A DNA stretch of 64,000 bases from Sarcophilus harrisii (taxonomy: Eukaryota > Chordata > Mammalia > Dasyuromorphia > Dasyuridae), in the NCBI RefSeq assembly GCF_902635505.1, contig NC_045431.1:73295501-73359500 (forward strand), in the 5' to 3' direction. Shown here piece after piece: positions 1 to 10,999 of this stretch. Position numbers and translations under genes: made by a program. The notes under the pieces are model-generated. The model did no database searches and was not told where the DNA came from. It saw only the letters and a list, made by a program, of their open reading frames with translations. How positions within the stretch are numbered: position 1 is the first letter of the stretch; every line of letters starts with the position of its first letter.

Positions 1-660
1 TAGGGACTTTAAATGACAAGTTGAACTCCATTTGAGGTGTCTAATACTTTGGGAGGAAAAGAGAATCTTTTCCCTATGGATCATGTTATTGTAACTACTA
101 GATCAGTAGGAACCACCATACCCAGAAAGAGTAGAAGTACATTCATGAAGACAAACATGAATGCAGGGGGTCACCCTAGAGAAGAGAGATCTCTAAGGAA
201 CATTCCTCCTTATTGTAAAGAGTTTTGGAAAGAAAGGAGCAAATCCAGGGTCCTTAGCTAAGTATGGATAGTAATTTACTCAGAGGAGATTGCACTCAAG
301 GGAAGCTGCATGAAGACATTACAAAGAAAGAACTTCCATGCCATATAATACCACAATTGTGAGAAAATTGTAGATTTTTGGGGGGAGGGAGTTACTGTGA
401 GGGGTTGTTTTTTGTGCCAAATGTTCATACCATGTTGTTTTTGTAAATAATTTTGTATTTTTGCTTAAAATTAATCAAAAGTCTAAAGGCTGACTTTTAA
501 TGAGAAACACTATATTGGGGGCTTTTTGAGCTACAGTAGTTATAGTAGTAGCAGTAGTAACTCATGGGGTTTCCTATAAGATCTTGAAGGTGGCAACTGC
601 TACCCTTGTGACTCTGCAAGTGAAACCAAAAGTTGGGAAAGCAGTTGAGAGAATAAAAGT
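1..660. other. Unique, no recognised gene or repeat
   Basis: Moderately AT-rich sequence with no repeat family I recognise. A 74-codon open frame at 37-261 has no recognisable domain and is likely chance. Confidence 0.4.
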
Positions 661-663
661 TGA

Positions 664-786
664 GAGAGGTTATTACACTTATTTTATAGATGAGGAAACC
701 AAGGTCCTGAAAATTTAGGTAATTTATCTAGGAGTAATCAGCTAGTGAGCAGCAGAAATAGGATTAAAATCTAGGTTTCTTAACTC
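664..786 (+). repeat. MIR/CORE-SINE fragment
   Basis: It carries the diagnostic core order 'tatagatgaggaaacc', then a decayed 'taatcagctagtgagcagc' block, then 'gattaaaatctaggt'. This matches the mammalian MIR/MIR3 3' half in sense orientation. The copy is old and strongly diverged. Confidence 0.7.
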
Positions 787-789
787 TTT

Positions 790-2750
790 ATATAATTTTC
801 TCTTACAAAATACAGTTTGGTTGAATTATTATGAAGTTTTTAATCCTAAATCTCTGTGTAATTGCCTCTTATTGCTATGTTTGGACCTTCAATTCTACAT
901 GCTTATAAATATAACATTTATTTCTAATGTTTAGAAAAAAGAACATTTAATTGAAAATAAAAATAATGATTTACTTTCTAATTTAATTATCCCTTCTCTA
1001 ATAAGAAAGCATTCTTTCTAGAAAGATTCCATTGTCCTTCAAAATTTCTACTTTCCAAGAAGTGGCATTCTTTAATATAACAATCACCTAAAGCTCTTAA
1101 TTTAATATTAATTTTCCTTTTCTGGTAAAATTTCTTTTTCCAGTAAAAAAATTATTTATGTAAAGATGTGGATCACCAAGAAACTTCAATAGTCAACAGT
1201 CAGAAATATGAATTAGTTATTAAGAAGGCCTAAGTTTTTCCTTGATAACCGCACCCATCTTTAAAACTTTAAACAGGTCAGAATATCTTTATTGAATCAA
1301 TTAGTCAACCAATCAATCAAGGGCATTAGACTAAGCTTGAGAAGTGTTTTTGAGCATTGGTTGAAATGGAATGACAGTGCATAGGAAGTATATTTGGACT
1401 GGTTGAAGACACTACTTCATTTCTTTTGGGACTTCTATATAAAGGCAAACCAGATCATTTCAGTATCTGGAAGCCTAGAGGAGAGAGCAATTGCATTTAA
1501 ATCTGTGAGAGAGAATTGCTTGGTGGGAGAGAGAAACTTCTTTCTCATCTTGTTTTTGTTTTGTTTTGTTTTTTTCTTATTTTTTATCCTTCCCCAACTT
1601 CTTAGAATCAGAAAATTTGGAAAAATTTTCCAAATTAATTAATTAATTCCAAATTAATGCTAATCATTAGCATCCTAGCAGTGGCAATGGAACAGGAGTG
1701 ACTGGCATTATTAGTGCGTCAATTGTAAATTACAAATTGAAACATAGATTGAGAAAAAGTACTATTAGAACTCTATACGGAGCCTAGAATAAAACTATCC
1801 CTTACCTAAGGGGAGTCTCTTGAGGACTCCAGCAAAGGGACTTCCAGGAAGTGTGAATTAACCTGTTTTTTTTTCATTCTAAAGTCTGTTCTCTGACTAT
1901 TAAGCTATACTGCTCCTCAAGTTTTATAGATGTCTTTTATTTTTAAGTTCTTGTCATTTCAGGAAACCAGGTCTATATAAGAAAAGCATCATGTTCTTCT
2001 GTTATTCACTGGTGAGAATTCTGGCTTGTCAGCAATGCTCAGCTTGGACAAGAATTTTGTTCTTTCAAATAGGTTTTTAAAAATATATAATCTCTCTATA
2101 TGTTTATGTATATAATTATCTATGCATTGTATATGTATATGAATAATTTGATGTATATTAAAATGACAAATAAGTATATATCTTAAAATAAACATTATTT
2201 GAAAATTATATGCATTTTAAAGAACAGCTATTAAAGGTGCTTATCATTCAAAGAGAAAGTTGTCACGATACCTTGCTTTCTTTGAAATTTTTAAAATATA
2301 AATTACACTAAAGAATCTGAATTGCTTAAATGAAACCTCTGTCTTTAAGTCTTTTATTCCATTCCCTTATTTGACTCATTTCCAAGATTCTTCCAAAGGA
2401 ACTTTTGACCTCACCTATTTCTCATGGTTAGATTTCTCTCCATCTCTTGCACGTACAGTCATACATTCAGACACTAACACACCCTGTCTGGCTCCCATAC
2501 AGCCATATATTCAAGTGAGCAGGAAGCCATGTTGGGGAAGGAGGCCAAGGGGAGGAATAGGACTGGAAATGGGAGAAATACAATGTGAACTTCACATTCA
2601 CACGCACAATGAAGTGTGAATTCAAATGACATTATACAGGGGTTGGAGAGAGATGACTGAAAATTATCCAGCACAGCAGCTGCCTGGGTTCCAATGACCT
2701 TTAATTCAAAATGGATTTAGAATTTCCCCCAAGTTTATTAGTCTGGGAAT
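790..2750. other. AT-rich unique stretch
   Basis: No gene or certain repeat is seen. A short palindrome lies at 1614-1636. A weak L2-like tail on the minus strand may lie near 1290-1330 (repeated aatcaa/tcaacc units). A GTTTT-rich run is at 1555-1580. Open frames of 82 and 68 codons (1394-1642, 1989-2195) have low-complexity composition and no domain. Confidence 0.4.
1614..1636. repeat. Short perfect palindrome
   Basis: Two 11-nt arms, aatttggaaaa and ttttccaaatt, flank a single central base. It is AT-rich and adjoins an (aatt)n run, so it may arise from simple-sequence expansion. No function is inferred. Confidence 0.7.
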
Positions 2751-2754
2751 TGAG

Positions 2755-2935
2755 AGGGGGTCTGGATTCTAGTCCTGGCTTTGCCACATTTGCCAGATGT
2801 GGGACTTTGTCCACATCATATCATCTTTTTCAGAAGCGGTTCATTTAATCTACCAAACTGGAGTGCTACTTATGCTCCCTCCCTACCAGGTGGCTATAAG
2901 GATATAATAGGATAATCTACGTAATGAACTTTATA
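2755..2935 (+). repeat. MIR SINE
   Basis: The sequence reads 'tctggattctagtcctggct', a decayed 'gggactttgtcc' and 'aggatataataggataat', which is MIR in sense order: head, core, then 3' region. It is diverged. Confidence 0.7.
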
Positions 2936-3131
2936 AAAGTAAACCACAATATAGGTGTGAGCTTAAAAAGAATAAAAAACAGAGACAACCTCTCTGTTCC
3001 AGTTTCATTGTCTCAGAAATGGCAGAGGGGTGTGTGTCAACCTCATAAAGTTGGGAGTATTTACATAGACAGTTCTTCTGGAGATAGTTTTAAAAGTCAA
3101 AAGCACCGGACAAAATACGAGAGGTATAGGG

Positions 3132-3290
3132 AATAGAGAATCGGTCTTGAAGCTAGGAGGACTTGGGTTTGAGTCTTCCCTCTGATACATGTGATCCAGG
3201 TTGGGTCACCTCTGCCTTCAGTGTTTTTGGCAGCTTTGTAGATGGCAGAGTTAGTGCTAACCTTCATTGGTGGTAGTTGTGGGGGAGCAG
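3132..3290 (+). repeat. Marsupial tRNA-type SINE, diverged
   Basis: It starts near 'tcttgaagctaggaggactt' and continues 'gggtttgagtcttccctctg'. A 'ggcagctttgtagatggcag' block follows, typical of the marsupial SINE subtype whose 3' half reads 'aggcaactctctaagac'. A related copy is at 57630-57830. Confidence 0.55.
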
Positions 3291-3424
3291 AAGTACATTC
3301 TTCATTTGAGAGTTACTTATTTAAATAAAGTCACAGGTCCAGTTACTATCCTTATTAATTTGTCAAGAACAATTTGAACTTTAAATATCTCCTACTTCCT
3401 TAAGATAACACATAGGATCACATT

Positions 3425-3597
3425 TTTATAGTTAGGAGGGAACTTAGAAGCCATCTAATTAAACCCCTTCATTTTTCTAATGAGGAATAGAGGTAGAGAC
3501 TAGTTAAGTGACTTCAGGTAATACAGGTAGCTGGAAGTGGAATCCACTTCTGTTGACTCAAAATACTGTACTCTTTCTGCCCTACCAAACTACCACC
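3425..3597 (+). repeat. MIR3-like SINE
   Basis: 'ggagggaacttagaagccat' is followed by 'ctaatgaggaatagaggtag' and then 'gttaagtgacttcagg'. This is the order of MIR-family elements of the 'allocate, compare, test' core type in marsupials. Confidence 0.7.
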
Positions 3598-3599
3598 TA

Positions 3600-5590
3600 T
3601 TTAATTGTTATCAAAGGAGACATGGATCCAATTAGTATTAAAAGTCAGTTTTTGCTTTGAGTTCTGTTAAAATATTTCCTGAGTTTACTGTCCCAAGTAT
3701 ATAAAATAAAAATGTTCTGGTAAGCACATTCCATTTGGGCATGAAGGCCATTTACCATGCTGATCATGGAGAACTGAAGTTTTGAAATTTATGAGGAAAT
3801 CAACTTTTGCTGAGGAGGATCTTGGCATAGGCCATAAGGAATCAGCGATGATTATACCTAGGAAAAGACCTGCGGTGAGTAAAGTCTACGGCAGGCACTA
3901 AGCACTGGTAAATAAGAGAGCTTGTCAGGAACCAGTCCATCAGGTGGAGGGCCCATAAAACAAGGCCTGAAGGGACACAGTGTTCCCAGGGACAGTAGTA
4001 AACCTATTTCAAATAAAATGAACTGTTTATTTAAAGTTTCCTATGTTCTGTTACACCTTTGACGTGAAGAACCGAACACACTTAAGAAATTAGCCCCAGT
4101 GCCAGCCGGAACCAGGGAAGAAAAGGATCACACAATGTACACACTTTCCTCATCAAAATCATATTAGAAGATGAGTCTCCAATGTCATTTGGCATATTGT
4201 TCTTTAGGTGTCACTGGTGATAAAAAGAAATCTCCCTCCTTATACAACTTATTATATTTTGTCTATTACATTCGTTCAGGATGAAAAATTTCACCAGCAC
4301 CCATTGATTCACTTGTCTCCCAAACTGGCAAATCTCTCTGTCCTCATGTTTTTCCATTAATAGTGTAATGGAATATTTGACTTTGCCATGAGATAGTTGC
4401 TTATTAATTTGTGTTCATAGATAGCACATTGTATTTAATTGTTTTTTTTTTTTTTCCTAACAAGAGTTTTCCCTTCCATTTCTTCAGGGTAGGTTTTTAT
4501 CCTCCCTCCTCCCCTTCTATACTATTCTGGTATAGAAGAATTGGTTGCTAGGAAGCCACTGTCAGAATAGCCAAAGGTACCAGTGAGGCATATAGAGGTG
4601 AATCCCTGCTAAAAGAAGATTTTCCATTCTCCTGAAAATGAGCCTTCTTTCTATACAGATGACAAGTCACCAACTTGGTAGGAAAAAAGACCAGGAAAAA
4701 ATGAGATTTTAATATTTTTATCAAGATGGATATAGACTTAGAGAAACTGGCTGAAAGTCCTGGGTGAGAATGGTTGGAGTAGGGCCTAGTTATGCTTAGT
4801 TATGCTTGAAAGGAGAAAGTTCTAGTTGAAGAATTGAGGTCTATAAAGTCAGGCAAGATGCTTCATTTCTTAGGATCTTAATTTTTCATCTCTAAGAGGA
4901 AGGAGTTTGTCTAACTAACCTCTAGCAATCCTTTTTAGCTTTAAGATTGGGTGGCTTAAGATTCTGGGAACATTGATGGAGAAACTAAATACATAACAGA
5001 TTCACAAACAGACACATCCAGTTATTTAGTTCTACTGTATTTATTAGGACTGGTGAGAAATCCACAAAATAGCAGCTTATATGGCTAAATGTCTTTTAGT
5101 TGATAATTCTGGATTTCACCAAAATTAAACCATTTGAATTGGAAGCAGGAGGTGGGGATCAGTTCCTAATCTTGCTCAAGTTCTTATGAACAATTTGATT
5201 ATGAGTTGGACTCTCTGTAGCATAATTTAAAAGTTCATTGCGTGACTTTTCTTAATCCTGGAGGACAGGTAATGAAACATATTTCTTTCATCTCAATTGA
5301 CAGGTGGGGCTATGGGTGTGTAATGCTGTGTGTATGATCACTTGGTTGGTGTTGCTTTTCCATTTTTCTTTGGGAGGAGATATGATCCAACATTAGAAGG
5401 TAATGAGTGCATTGAGTTCAGGAACTGTTTTTTTTTTTTCCCTTTATATTTCCATTGGACTTGTATTGTTATTATTTTACCTGAATTTGAGATTTTTATT
5501 TCAAAGGACTACCTACTGAGGAAACTCTCTCCAAAATAATGTAATAATATTTATCACTTAAATTTAGATTTTTAAATTATGTAAAAAATT
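3600..5590. other. Mostly unique sequence
   Basis: No gene is recognised. It includes a possibly constrained segment around 3960-4210 and an oligo-T run at 4440-4455. A MIR-like tail at 4830-4970 is listed separately. The 69-codon frame at 5330-5539 is rich in F, Y and I and is likely spurious. Confidence 0.4.
4830..4970 (+). repeat. MIR 3'-half remnant
   Basis: 'ttcatctctaagaggaagga' followed by a run resembling 'gtctaactaacctctagcaatc' (see 4909-4930) matches the MIR 3' portion that normally reads 'tgacctctaaggtccctt'. Heavily diverged. Confidence 0.5.
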
Positions 5591-5594
5591 TTTT

Positions 5595-5755
5595 ATTTCA
5601 TTTGATCTTAACAATCTTGGGAGGGAGATGTTAGTATCACAGTTTTGCAGATGAGGAAACTGAAGCAGACAGATTTAGGTGAATTACCGAGAATTAGTTT
5701 CTGAGACTGGATTTTAACTTAAATCTTCCTTACTCTAGCTCTCTAATAACTCCAT
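5595..5755 (+). repeat. MIR3/marsupial MIR fragment
   Basis: 'gatcttaacaatcttgggag' is followed by 'gcagatgaggaaactgaagc', 'gaattaccgagaattag' and 'agactggattttaac'. This is the classic CORE order, in sense. Confidence 0.75.
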
Positions 5756-5867
5756 CCATACAGATTAACAATTCGTCTCTAATTTAGAGTAAAAATCCAG
5801 CTCTAAAAAGAACTCAGGGCTCTGATAACCACCAATAACCCCCAAAGAGGAGAAAAGGTTACAAAGC

Positions 5868-6012
5868 ATTACAGATTCACAGGGTCATGGAGTTGGAATT
5901 GGAAGGGACTTCTGGGATTGTCTTTTCTAGCTTCTCTCTTTTTATGATATCAAGGACTCGGGAGTTGCTCAGGAACATACTGGGAGTGAGTGGTAAAACC
6001 AGAATCTAGTTG
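5868..6012 (+). repeat. MIR-like remnant
   Basis: 'cacagggtcatggagttgga' and 'attggaagggacttctggga' match the head of the MIR-related 'gagctggaagggaccttagag' type. It runs into the microsatellite complex that follows. Confidence 0.5.
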
Positions 6013-6049
6013 TTTGTACTTTCCTTCTCTATCCCCTCCCATATTTGTA

Positions 6050-6205
6050 TTTGTGTGTGTGTGTGTGTGTGATGTGTGTGTGTATATACACACACACATC
6101 ACACACACATATATACATGTATATATATGTGTGTGCATATGTTATATAAATATGCATATTTGTGTGTACATATATGTGTGTATGTATTATATAGCTATAT
6201 ATATA
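6050..6205. repeat. (GT)n/(CA)n/(TA)n microsatellite with perfect palindrome
   Basis: Alternating purine-pyrimidine DNA. Positions 6062-6109 form a perfect 48-bp palindrome: each 24-nt arm holds the same off-pattern 'gat/atc' interruption, and the centre is 'gtatatac'. It could extrude a cruciform or adopt Z-DNA. Confidence 0.95.
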
Positions 6206-6249
6206 GTTGCTGTTCAGTCTTTTTCAGCCAGGTCTGACTCTGTGATTCC

Positions 6250-6364
6250 ATCTCTCTCTGTCTCTCTCTGTCTCTCTCTGTCTCTCTCTGTCTCTCTCTT
6301 CGTTCTCTCAATAATTCTCTCTCTCTCTTCCCTCCTTCCCCTCTTTTCCTCCCTCCCACACCTT

Positions 6365-6395
<31 letters not shown>

Positions 6396-6602
6396 GTCTC
6401 TCTTTCTGTCTCTCTTTGTCTCTCTGTTTCTCTCTCTCTCTGTCTCTCTGTCTCTCTCTCTTTCTCTCTGTCTCTCTCTGTCTCTGTTTCTGTCTCTCTG
6501 TCTCTCTCTGTCTCTGTCTCTCTGTCTGTCTGTCTGTCTCTCTCTCTCTTCCCTCCTTCCCCTCTTTTCCTCCCTCCCCACCTCTCTTTCTGTCTCTTTC
6601 TC
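6250..6602. repeat. Polypyrimidine CT/CTCTGT microsatellite
   Basis: Homopyrimidine tract of ctctgt and ctctct units. A non-simple spacer beginning 'cttccctccttcccctcttt' occurs twice (about 6316-6358 and 6537-6578), so part of the array was duplicated as a block. It generates long artefactual open frames of RERE and SLSL type on both strands. Confidence 0.95.
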
Positions 6603-6604
6603 TT

Positions 6605-6695
6605 ATTATATGTGAATATATATCTATATCTATGTGTGTGTATACATATATACATACATATTGTGTGAGTATTAGGTATGTATATATGTATCTTA
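6605..6695. repeat. TA/TG-rich simple sequence
   Basis: Imperfect tatatatc/tgtgtgta repeats closing the microsatellite complex. Confidence 0.8.
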
Positions 6696-6705
6696 TTTCC
6701 CCTAA

Positions 6706-6802
6706 GAAGACTAGAAGCTCCTTTGGGACCAGCACTATTTTATTTTTATCTTTGTTTCCAGTGCCGAGCACAATGCCTTGTACATAATACACACTCAAAT
6801 AA
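6706..6802 (+). repeat. LINE-2 3' end
   Basis: 'agactagaagctcctttggg' then 'tttgtttccagtgccgagca' then 'caatgccttgtacataatac' matches the L2 3' terminus, which normally reads 'tgtaagctccttgagggcag...cctggcacatag'. Confidence 0.75.
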
Positions 6803-6804
6803 TT

Positions 6805-8010
6805 TTCAAATTGAGTTTTCAATTCATAGTTCTTTCAACTATGTACCACACACACTGCCTCAGATTAGGTTAACATACCCAATGACAGGATCTGATCATG
6901 GGGACCAAGGAGTCAGAAATGAGAAATACTCTCATTCAATACTTTGAAAAATGGAGGGTTTCAGTGGCCAGCTCCCACACCCAAGAAGGCCTGACCCATT
7001 CTGGGATAATAACTGAGTCCCCTATTTGCCTTAGAAGTCACATCCTATAGCCCAGACTATTCTTTTAAAAAGCCAAAATGGATTTTTAAAAAGAGAGAGA
7101 GAAAGAAATGTTCTTGTTGGTGAGCAAGTTGTTTGACCTGAGTGAGATTTATTGAGGCAATTATTGTGTCTGGGTTTTCAAAAGTGCTGGATAATTGTAT
7201 GATCACTGCTAGCATCTGTAGCGTGGTCAGTGGAGACAGAAAGGAAAGGTTATTCAAACCTCTTGCTTTGGAGCCCAAACTCTACAGGATGAGTTCAAAA
7301 GAGAGAGCTCTTTTTGTCAAAGTAGTTTCTTTTGGATTTACATGATCATTTTTTGTAAAGGTGGTTTCATCTAGGGGAACCGCTATTTTCTGAAATGCTT
7401 GTAGCTATCTACCTCAGGGAACAAATAAATGCCTAGATAAAGCCATGGTTAACTGTAGTCAGGCAGATCCTCCTTTCCACTGACTTTCCTATGCAATAGT
7501 TTAGTAACCCAATGTTTGAGTATTCCTAACTTAATAACTATCTTTACATTTAACACTGGTTAATCTCTTATTGAAGGAGAGGCGTGGACAAACAGGTAAA
7601 TGACTCCAATTCTAGAGATTGTGACACTGACTATGAGACATCTGCCTCTGGGGCAGATCTGAGTCCAGAACACTGAGGGAGATAAGAGATTTATTTCAAA
7701 GACAAGGTTTGTTTCTCCTGCCACTTGGTACTCATAAAACAGGGCAATCAGATAAAGGTCTGACTTGGATTGAAACCTGGGAAGGAAAAGGAAATGTGCC
7801 CTTATCTTCAAAACAAGATCAGTAGTTTTCTACCTTGTTGGGTATGGGGCTCCTTTGTAATATCCAAAAATTCTATCAGTCATACTTTATGATAGTAATA
7901 CTATTCTAAATTTTGTTAAGAAACGAACAATCATATGACATCCCAAAGTGACGCTTGGAAATAAAATTATATTTTATAAATCCTACTCATTTCATTGTGA
8001 ACAGTGTCAT
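6805..8010. other. Unique sequence
   Basis: No recognised gene. Open frames of 67-83 codons (7057-7278, 7142-7345, 7560-7811) overlap on opposite strands, lack domains and look random. A weak repeat may lie at 7830-7990 but I cannot name it. Confidence 0.4.
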
Positions 8011-8014
8011 GGAG

Positions 8015-8130
8015 AGAGGGTCATACTTGGAATCAAGAAGTTCTGAGTTCAAGTGTTGCCTTTTAGTAATATAAGCTGTGTGATCCTGAGAAATTCACAT
8101 AACCCAAACCTTATGCTAATCATCTATAAA
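8015..8130 (+). repeat. Marsupial SINE/MIR fragment
   Basis: 'cttggaatcaagaagttctg' followed by 'agctgtgtgatcctgagaaa' is the SINE head and 'gctgtgtgaccctgggcaa' block in sense orientation. The 3' part is missing. Confidence 0.65.
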
Positions 8131-8469
8131 AGTGTTTGTCTTTTGGAGGATGATCAGCCAACCAGAGGATGAGAAGAGGAGTCACATATCACTATTTTTC
8201 AGTTGTGAGGACTGTCTCCTACAAAAGCATACACACCTGACTAGCATTCCCCCACCAAGCTTTTCAAGTGGTTGTGTGAGTCTACAGGTTCTCTTGTTCT
8301 GTCTTAGAGAAGTACCCTCAGTGGTGATTACTAGATAATCTTGATCAACACTTGCACCATCATCTCCCAACACCTAGTCAGATATTCAGATGTTTTTCCC
8401 TTTCCCAAAAAGGTAACACTGGAGTGGGCTGAGTGGGCTGCAATATGTATTGCACATATCCTTATATTA

Positions 8470-8840
8470 TCTTCCCTTCCAAACCCATGCTTTCAGACTT
8501 CCTCATTTCTGACTATGGCCCTGTCATTCCCAGTCATTCAGGTTTGTGATATCCACTTTGAGTCCTGATTTTCACATACCTTACCATCCCCAATATTACC
8601 CGCATCTACTTCTTTCTGTCCACTAATAGTTGCCAATCTAATTCAGTCTCTCATCACCTCTCATCTGGTCTAATTGCAATAGCATCCAAATTGGTCTCCC
8701 TGTGTCAAGTGTCTCTCCTTTCTAATTCATGCTCCACATACCTGCTTAAGTGATTTTCCTAAAGCTCTGGACTGACTATATCACTCCCCTACTCAATAAA
8801 TTTCAGAGGCTACCTACTGATTCTTGATTAAAGACAATTT
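8470..8840 (+). repeat. LINE-2 3' UTR fragment
   Basis: The order 'cctgtcattcccagtcattc', 'ctctcatcacctctcatctg', 'tgattttcctaaagctctgg', 'cactcccctactcaataaat' follows the L2 3' region closely. It stops before the polyadenylation-proximal end. Confidence 0.85.
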
Positions 8841-8844
8841 CATC

Positions 8845-9180
8845 TTTAAAATTTTTTTATTTTGTGCACAAGGAAGCAAAGAAAAGCTGGGAAGCTTCAA
8901 AAACAATATATGGTATTTATTTTGTAGACTTCCTTGAAATGAAATTTATTGTTTTATATTAAATCCTCTCTTATAATCTGCTGTATACATGGCAATGATT
9001 TTTTCTTTTCTAATTTTATATTTAAGTTTTTTTTTAATTTTAAGGTAAAACATTTACAAAAAAATTTCTATTTTGTGTAAGTTTGATAATATACATAAAA
9101 GTATAGGAGAGCATATACAGAGGGAGAAATATGGGAAATGGACTTGTGATTTTATAGGTGGAGAAAAATCTCTCTATAAG
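8845..9180. other. AT-rich sequence, no gene
   Basis: Oligo-T and oligo-A patches with no recognised repeat family or coding signal. Confidence 0.4.
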
Positions 9181-9189
9181 TAGAAGTTA

Positions 9190-9285
9190 GCAGCTTCTCT
9201 TCAATTCATTGTCTTAGAACCTTGTCCGGGACAAAGAGAAATTACATCACTTGCCCTGAGTCACACAGTGGACATGTCAGAATCA
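9190..9285 (+). repeat. MIR core remnant (weak)
   Basis: 'catcacttgccctgagtcac' followed by 'acagtggacatgtcagaatc' matches the MIR core 'gacttgcccaaggtcacaca'. The rest is decayed. Confidence 0.5.
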
Positions 9286-9414
9286 TGCTAAATAAATCAA
9301 TATGCATATTTTGAATGTTTATACACACATACAAACATACACATTGATATTTTCTGATAGGGTATGTAATCAAAAAATTTTTGAGCCAACTGTCTAGGAC
9401 AGCTCTAATATTAA

Positions 9415-9605
9415 GATGAAAGAGCACTAGGTTTGAAGTCAGGGGAAGTAGGTACAAACCTTATCTTTGCCACCCATTAATTGTGTAATTCTGGGTAAGT
9501 TACTTTCTCTCTCTCTGAGCCTCCCTTTGTTATCTGTAAATTAAGATGGCTGGACTAGATGATCTAAGATGTCATTCATCTCCAGTATTCTATGAGTTTA
9601 AGTTT
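9415..9605 (+). repeat. MIR SINE, near full length
   Basis: 'gagcactaggtttgaagtca', 'gtgtaattctgggtaagtta', 'gagcctccctttgttatctg' and 'gactagatgatctaagatgt' appear in the correct MIR order over about 190 bp. Confidence 0.85.
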
Positions 9606-9879
9606 CAGAACAATTTCCCATCTGCATTCATGGAGAGAATTTCTACTCTGGGCATTCCCTATACACGTGAAGTCAAAGTTTGGACTGTGACATACATATG
9701 TATATATACATTCATGCAATAGGGATGTATTCATGGAAGGTAATATTTATATAATCTGTGGAAAGCATTTGCTTTGTTAGAGAATTCAGAGACACCCTGC
9801 ACTAACTCTGTGGATTGGAACTAGCAGACTTGATGTTTCTAAGGGTTTCTCTGATTCTAGCATATTTGTCCTCCATCAG

Positions 9880-10330
9880 CTTTTCAGGAAAAACCTCAAA
9901 CAATCCCGTCAGATTTTTAAAAATCGATTTAGTTTTATGAGGGACAAATAGTAACAGTCAACGCAGAAACTGTATCTAGACAGACAAATCAAAGTGATCG
10001 CTTGACTGGTTTGATTAATGTGGACAATCAAAACAGTCCATCTGCTCTGTATATGTAGATGTAACTTTCAGGTATCTGCAAAACAAAGCGTAGGGAAGAT
10101 ATAGGAAAATGAAATCCAAAATGGTGCACTGAATCAGTTTCAACCAATTGTTTTGAGCTCCTCTATCATCAAATCAGAGTTACTTAAAAAAAATCATTTG
10201 GTTTGAGTTCCAATCATTTTTGCTCTTTCCCTTGGATAGCAGAATGGATAAGAGTCAAGGAAGTAGGAGAAAGGAAAACATAAATGTGAATAATTTATAA
10301 ATTATTTGAATAGGAATCACCTCTTCAATA
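9880..10330. other. Unique block, possible conserved noncoding element
   Basis: A repeat-free block with closely spaced homeobox/TCF-like words, including 'aatcaaagtgatcgcttgac' and 'ggtttgattaatgtggacaa'. It has few simple repeats and no open frame. Regulatory function is inference only. Confidence 0.35.
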
Positions 10331-10690
10331 CTTTGACAAGGGGTCAGTCATCCTCCACTGACTAGTTTCAAAAATGGGGAACTCACTCCATCTCGAGCCA
10401 GCTTTTTCAGTTTTCAAGCAGAACTACACATATATTAAGAAGGTTTTCCTTTATATAGTGCTCCTAGTTGTCTCTGGCAGAAACTCCCTATTAGTTTTAG
10501 ATGTTTTGTAGACTTATAAGACAAATGTCATATAGTTAAGGCAGGTCCTATAGTTCCCAGTCAATGGATGACAGACTGAATAGAGAGGAATTGATTTAGA
10601 TGATGCCTCACAATTCTACTTATATCTGATTAATGAGACATGAAAATGAAATGAACTTTGCATACTTCCTATCATGTTGGCTATATATAC
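10330..10690. other. Unique sequence
   Basis: No coding signal or repeat recognised before the TA microsatellite. Confidence 0.35.

Positions 10691-10691
<1 letters not shown>

Positions 10692-10728
<37 letters not shown>
10692..10728. repeat. (TA)n microsatellite
   Basis: Uninterrupted TA dinucleotides, likely length-polymorphic. Confidence 0.95.
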
Positions 10729-10733
<5 letters not shown>

Positions 10734-10867
10734 AACCACATTATAACATTGTTAGCTATAGAGTGAAATTCTGCATAGCAGGTCTATAATGTACTCCACT
10801 CAAAAGGAAATTTAGTTAATGATATATTAAAAAGAACAGGAATGGAAAAAAAAAACCTTCATTCTGT

Positions 10868-10995
10868 GGATGATTCAACTACTCTACAAACTTTTATAAA
10901 GCACTTACTATGTTCCAGACACTGCTAAGTGCAGAAGATTCAAAGAAAGCAGAAACAGGATTCCTGCCTTGAGTTAAAGAGCTGACATTCTAATT
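10868..10995 (-). repeat. LINE-2 3' end, antisense
   Basis: 'gcacttactatgttccagac' and 'actgctaagtgcagaagatt' are the reverse complement of the L2 terminus (agcgcttagcacagtgcctggcac). Confidence 0.8.
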
Positions 10996-10999
10996 TGCT

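Noticed and set aside
5990-6822. Long overlapping open frames (up to 265 codons) on both strands
   Set aside because: They are translations of GT/CA and CT microsatellites (SLSLSL, RERERD) with no unique domain.
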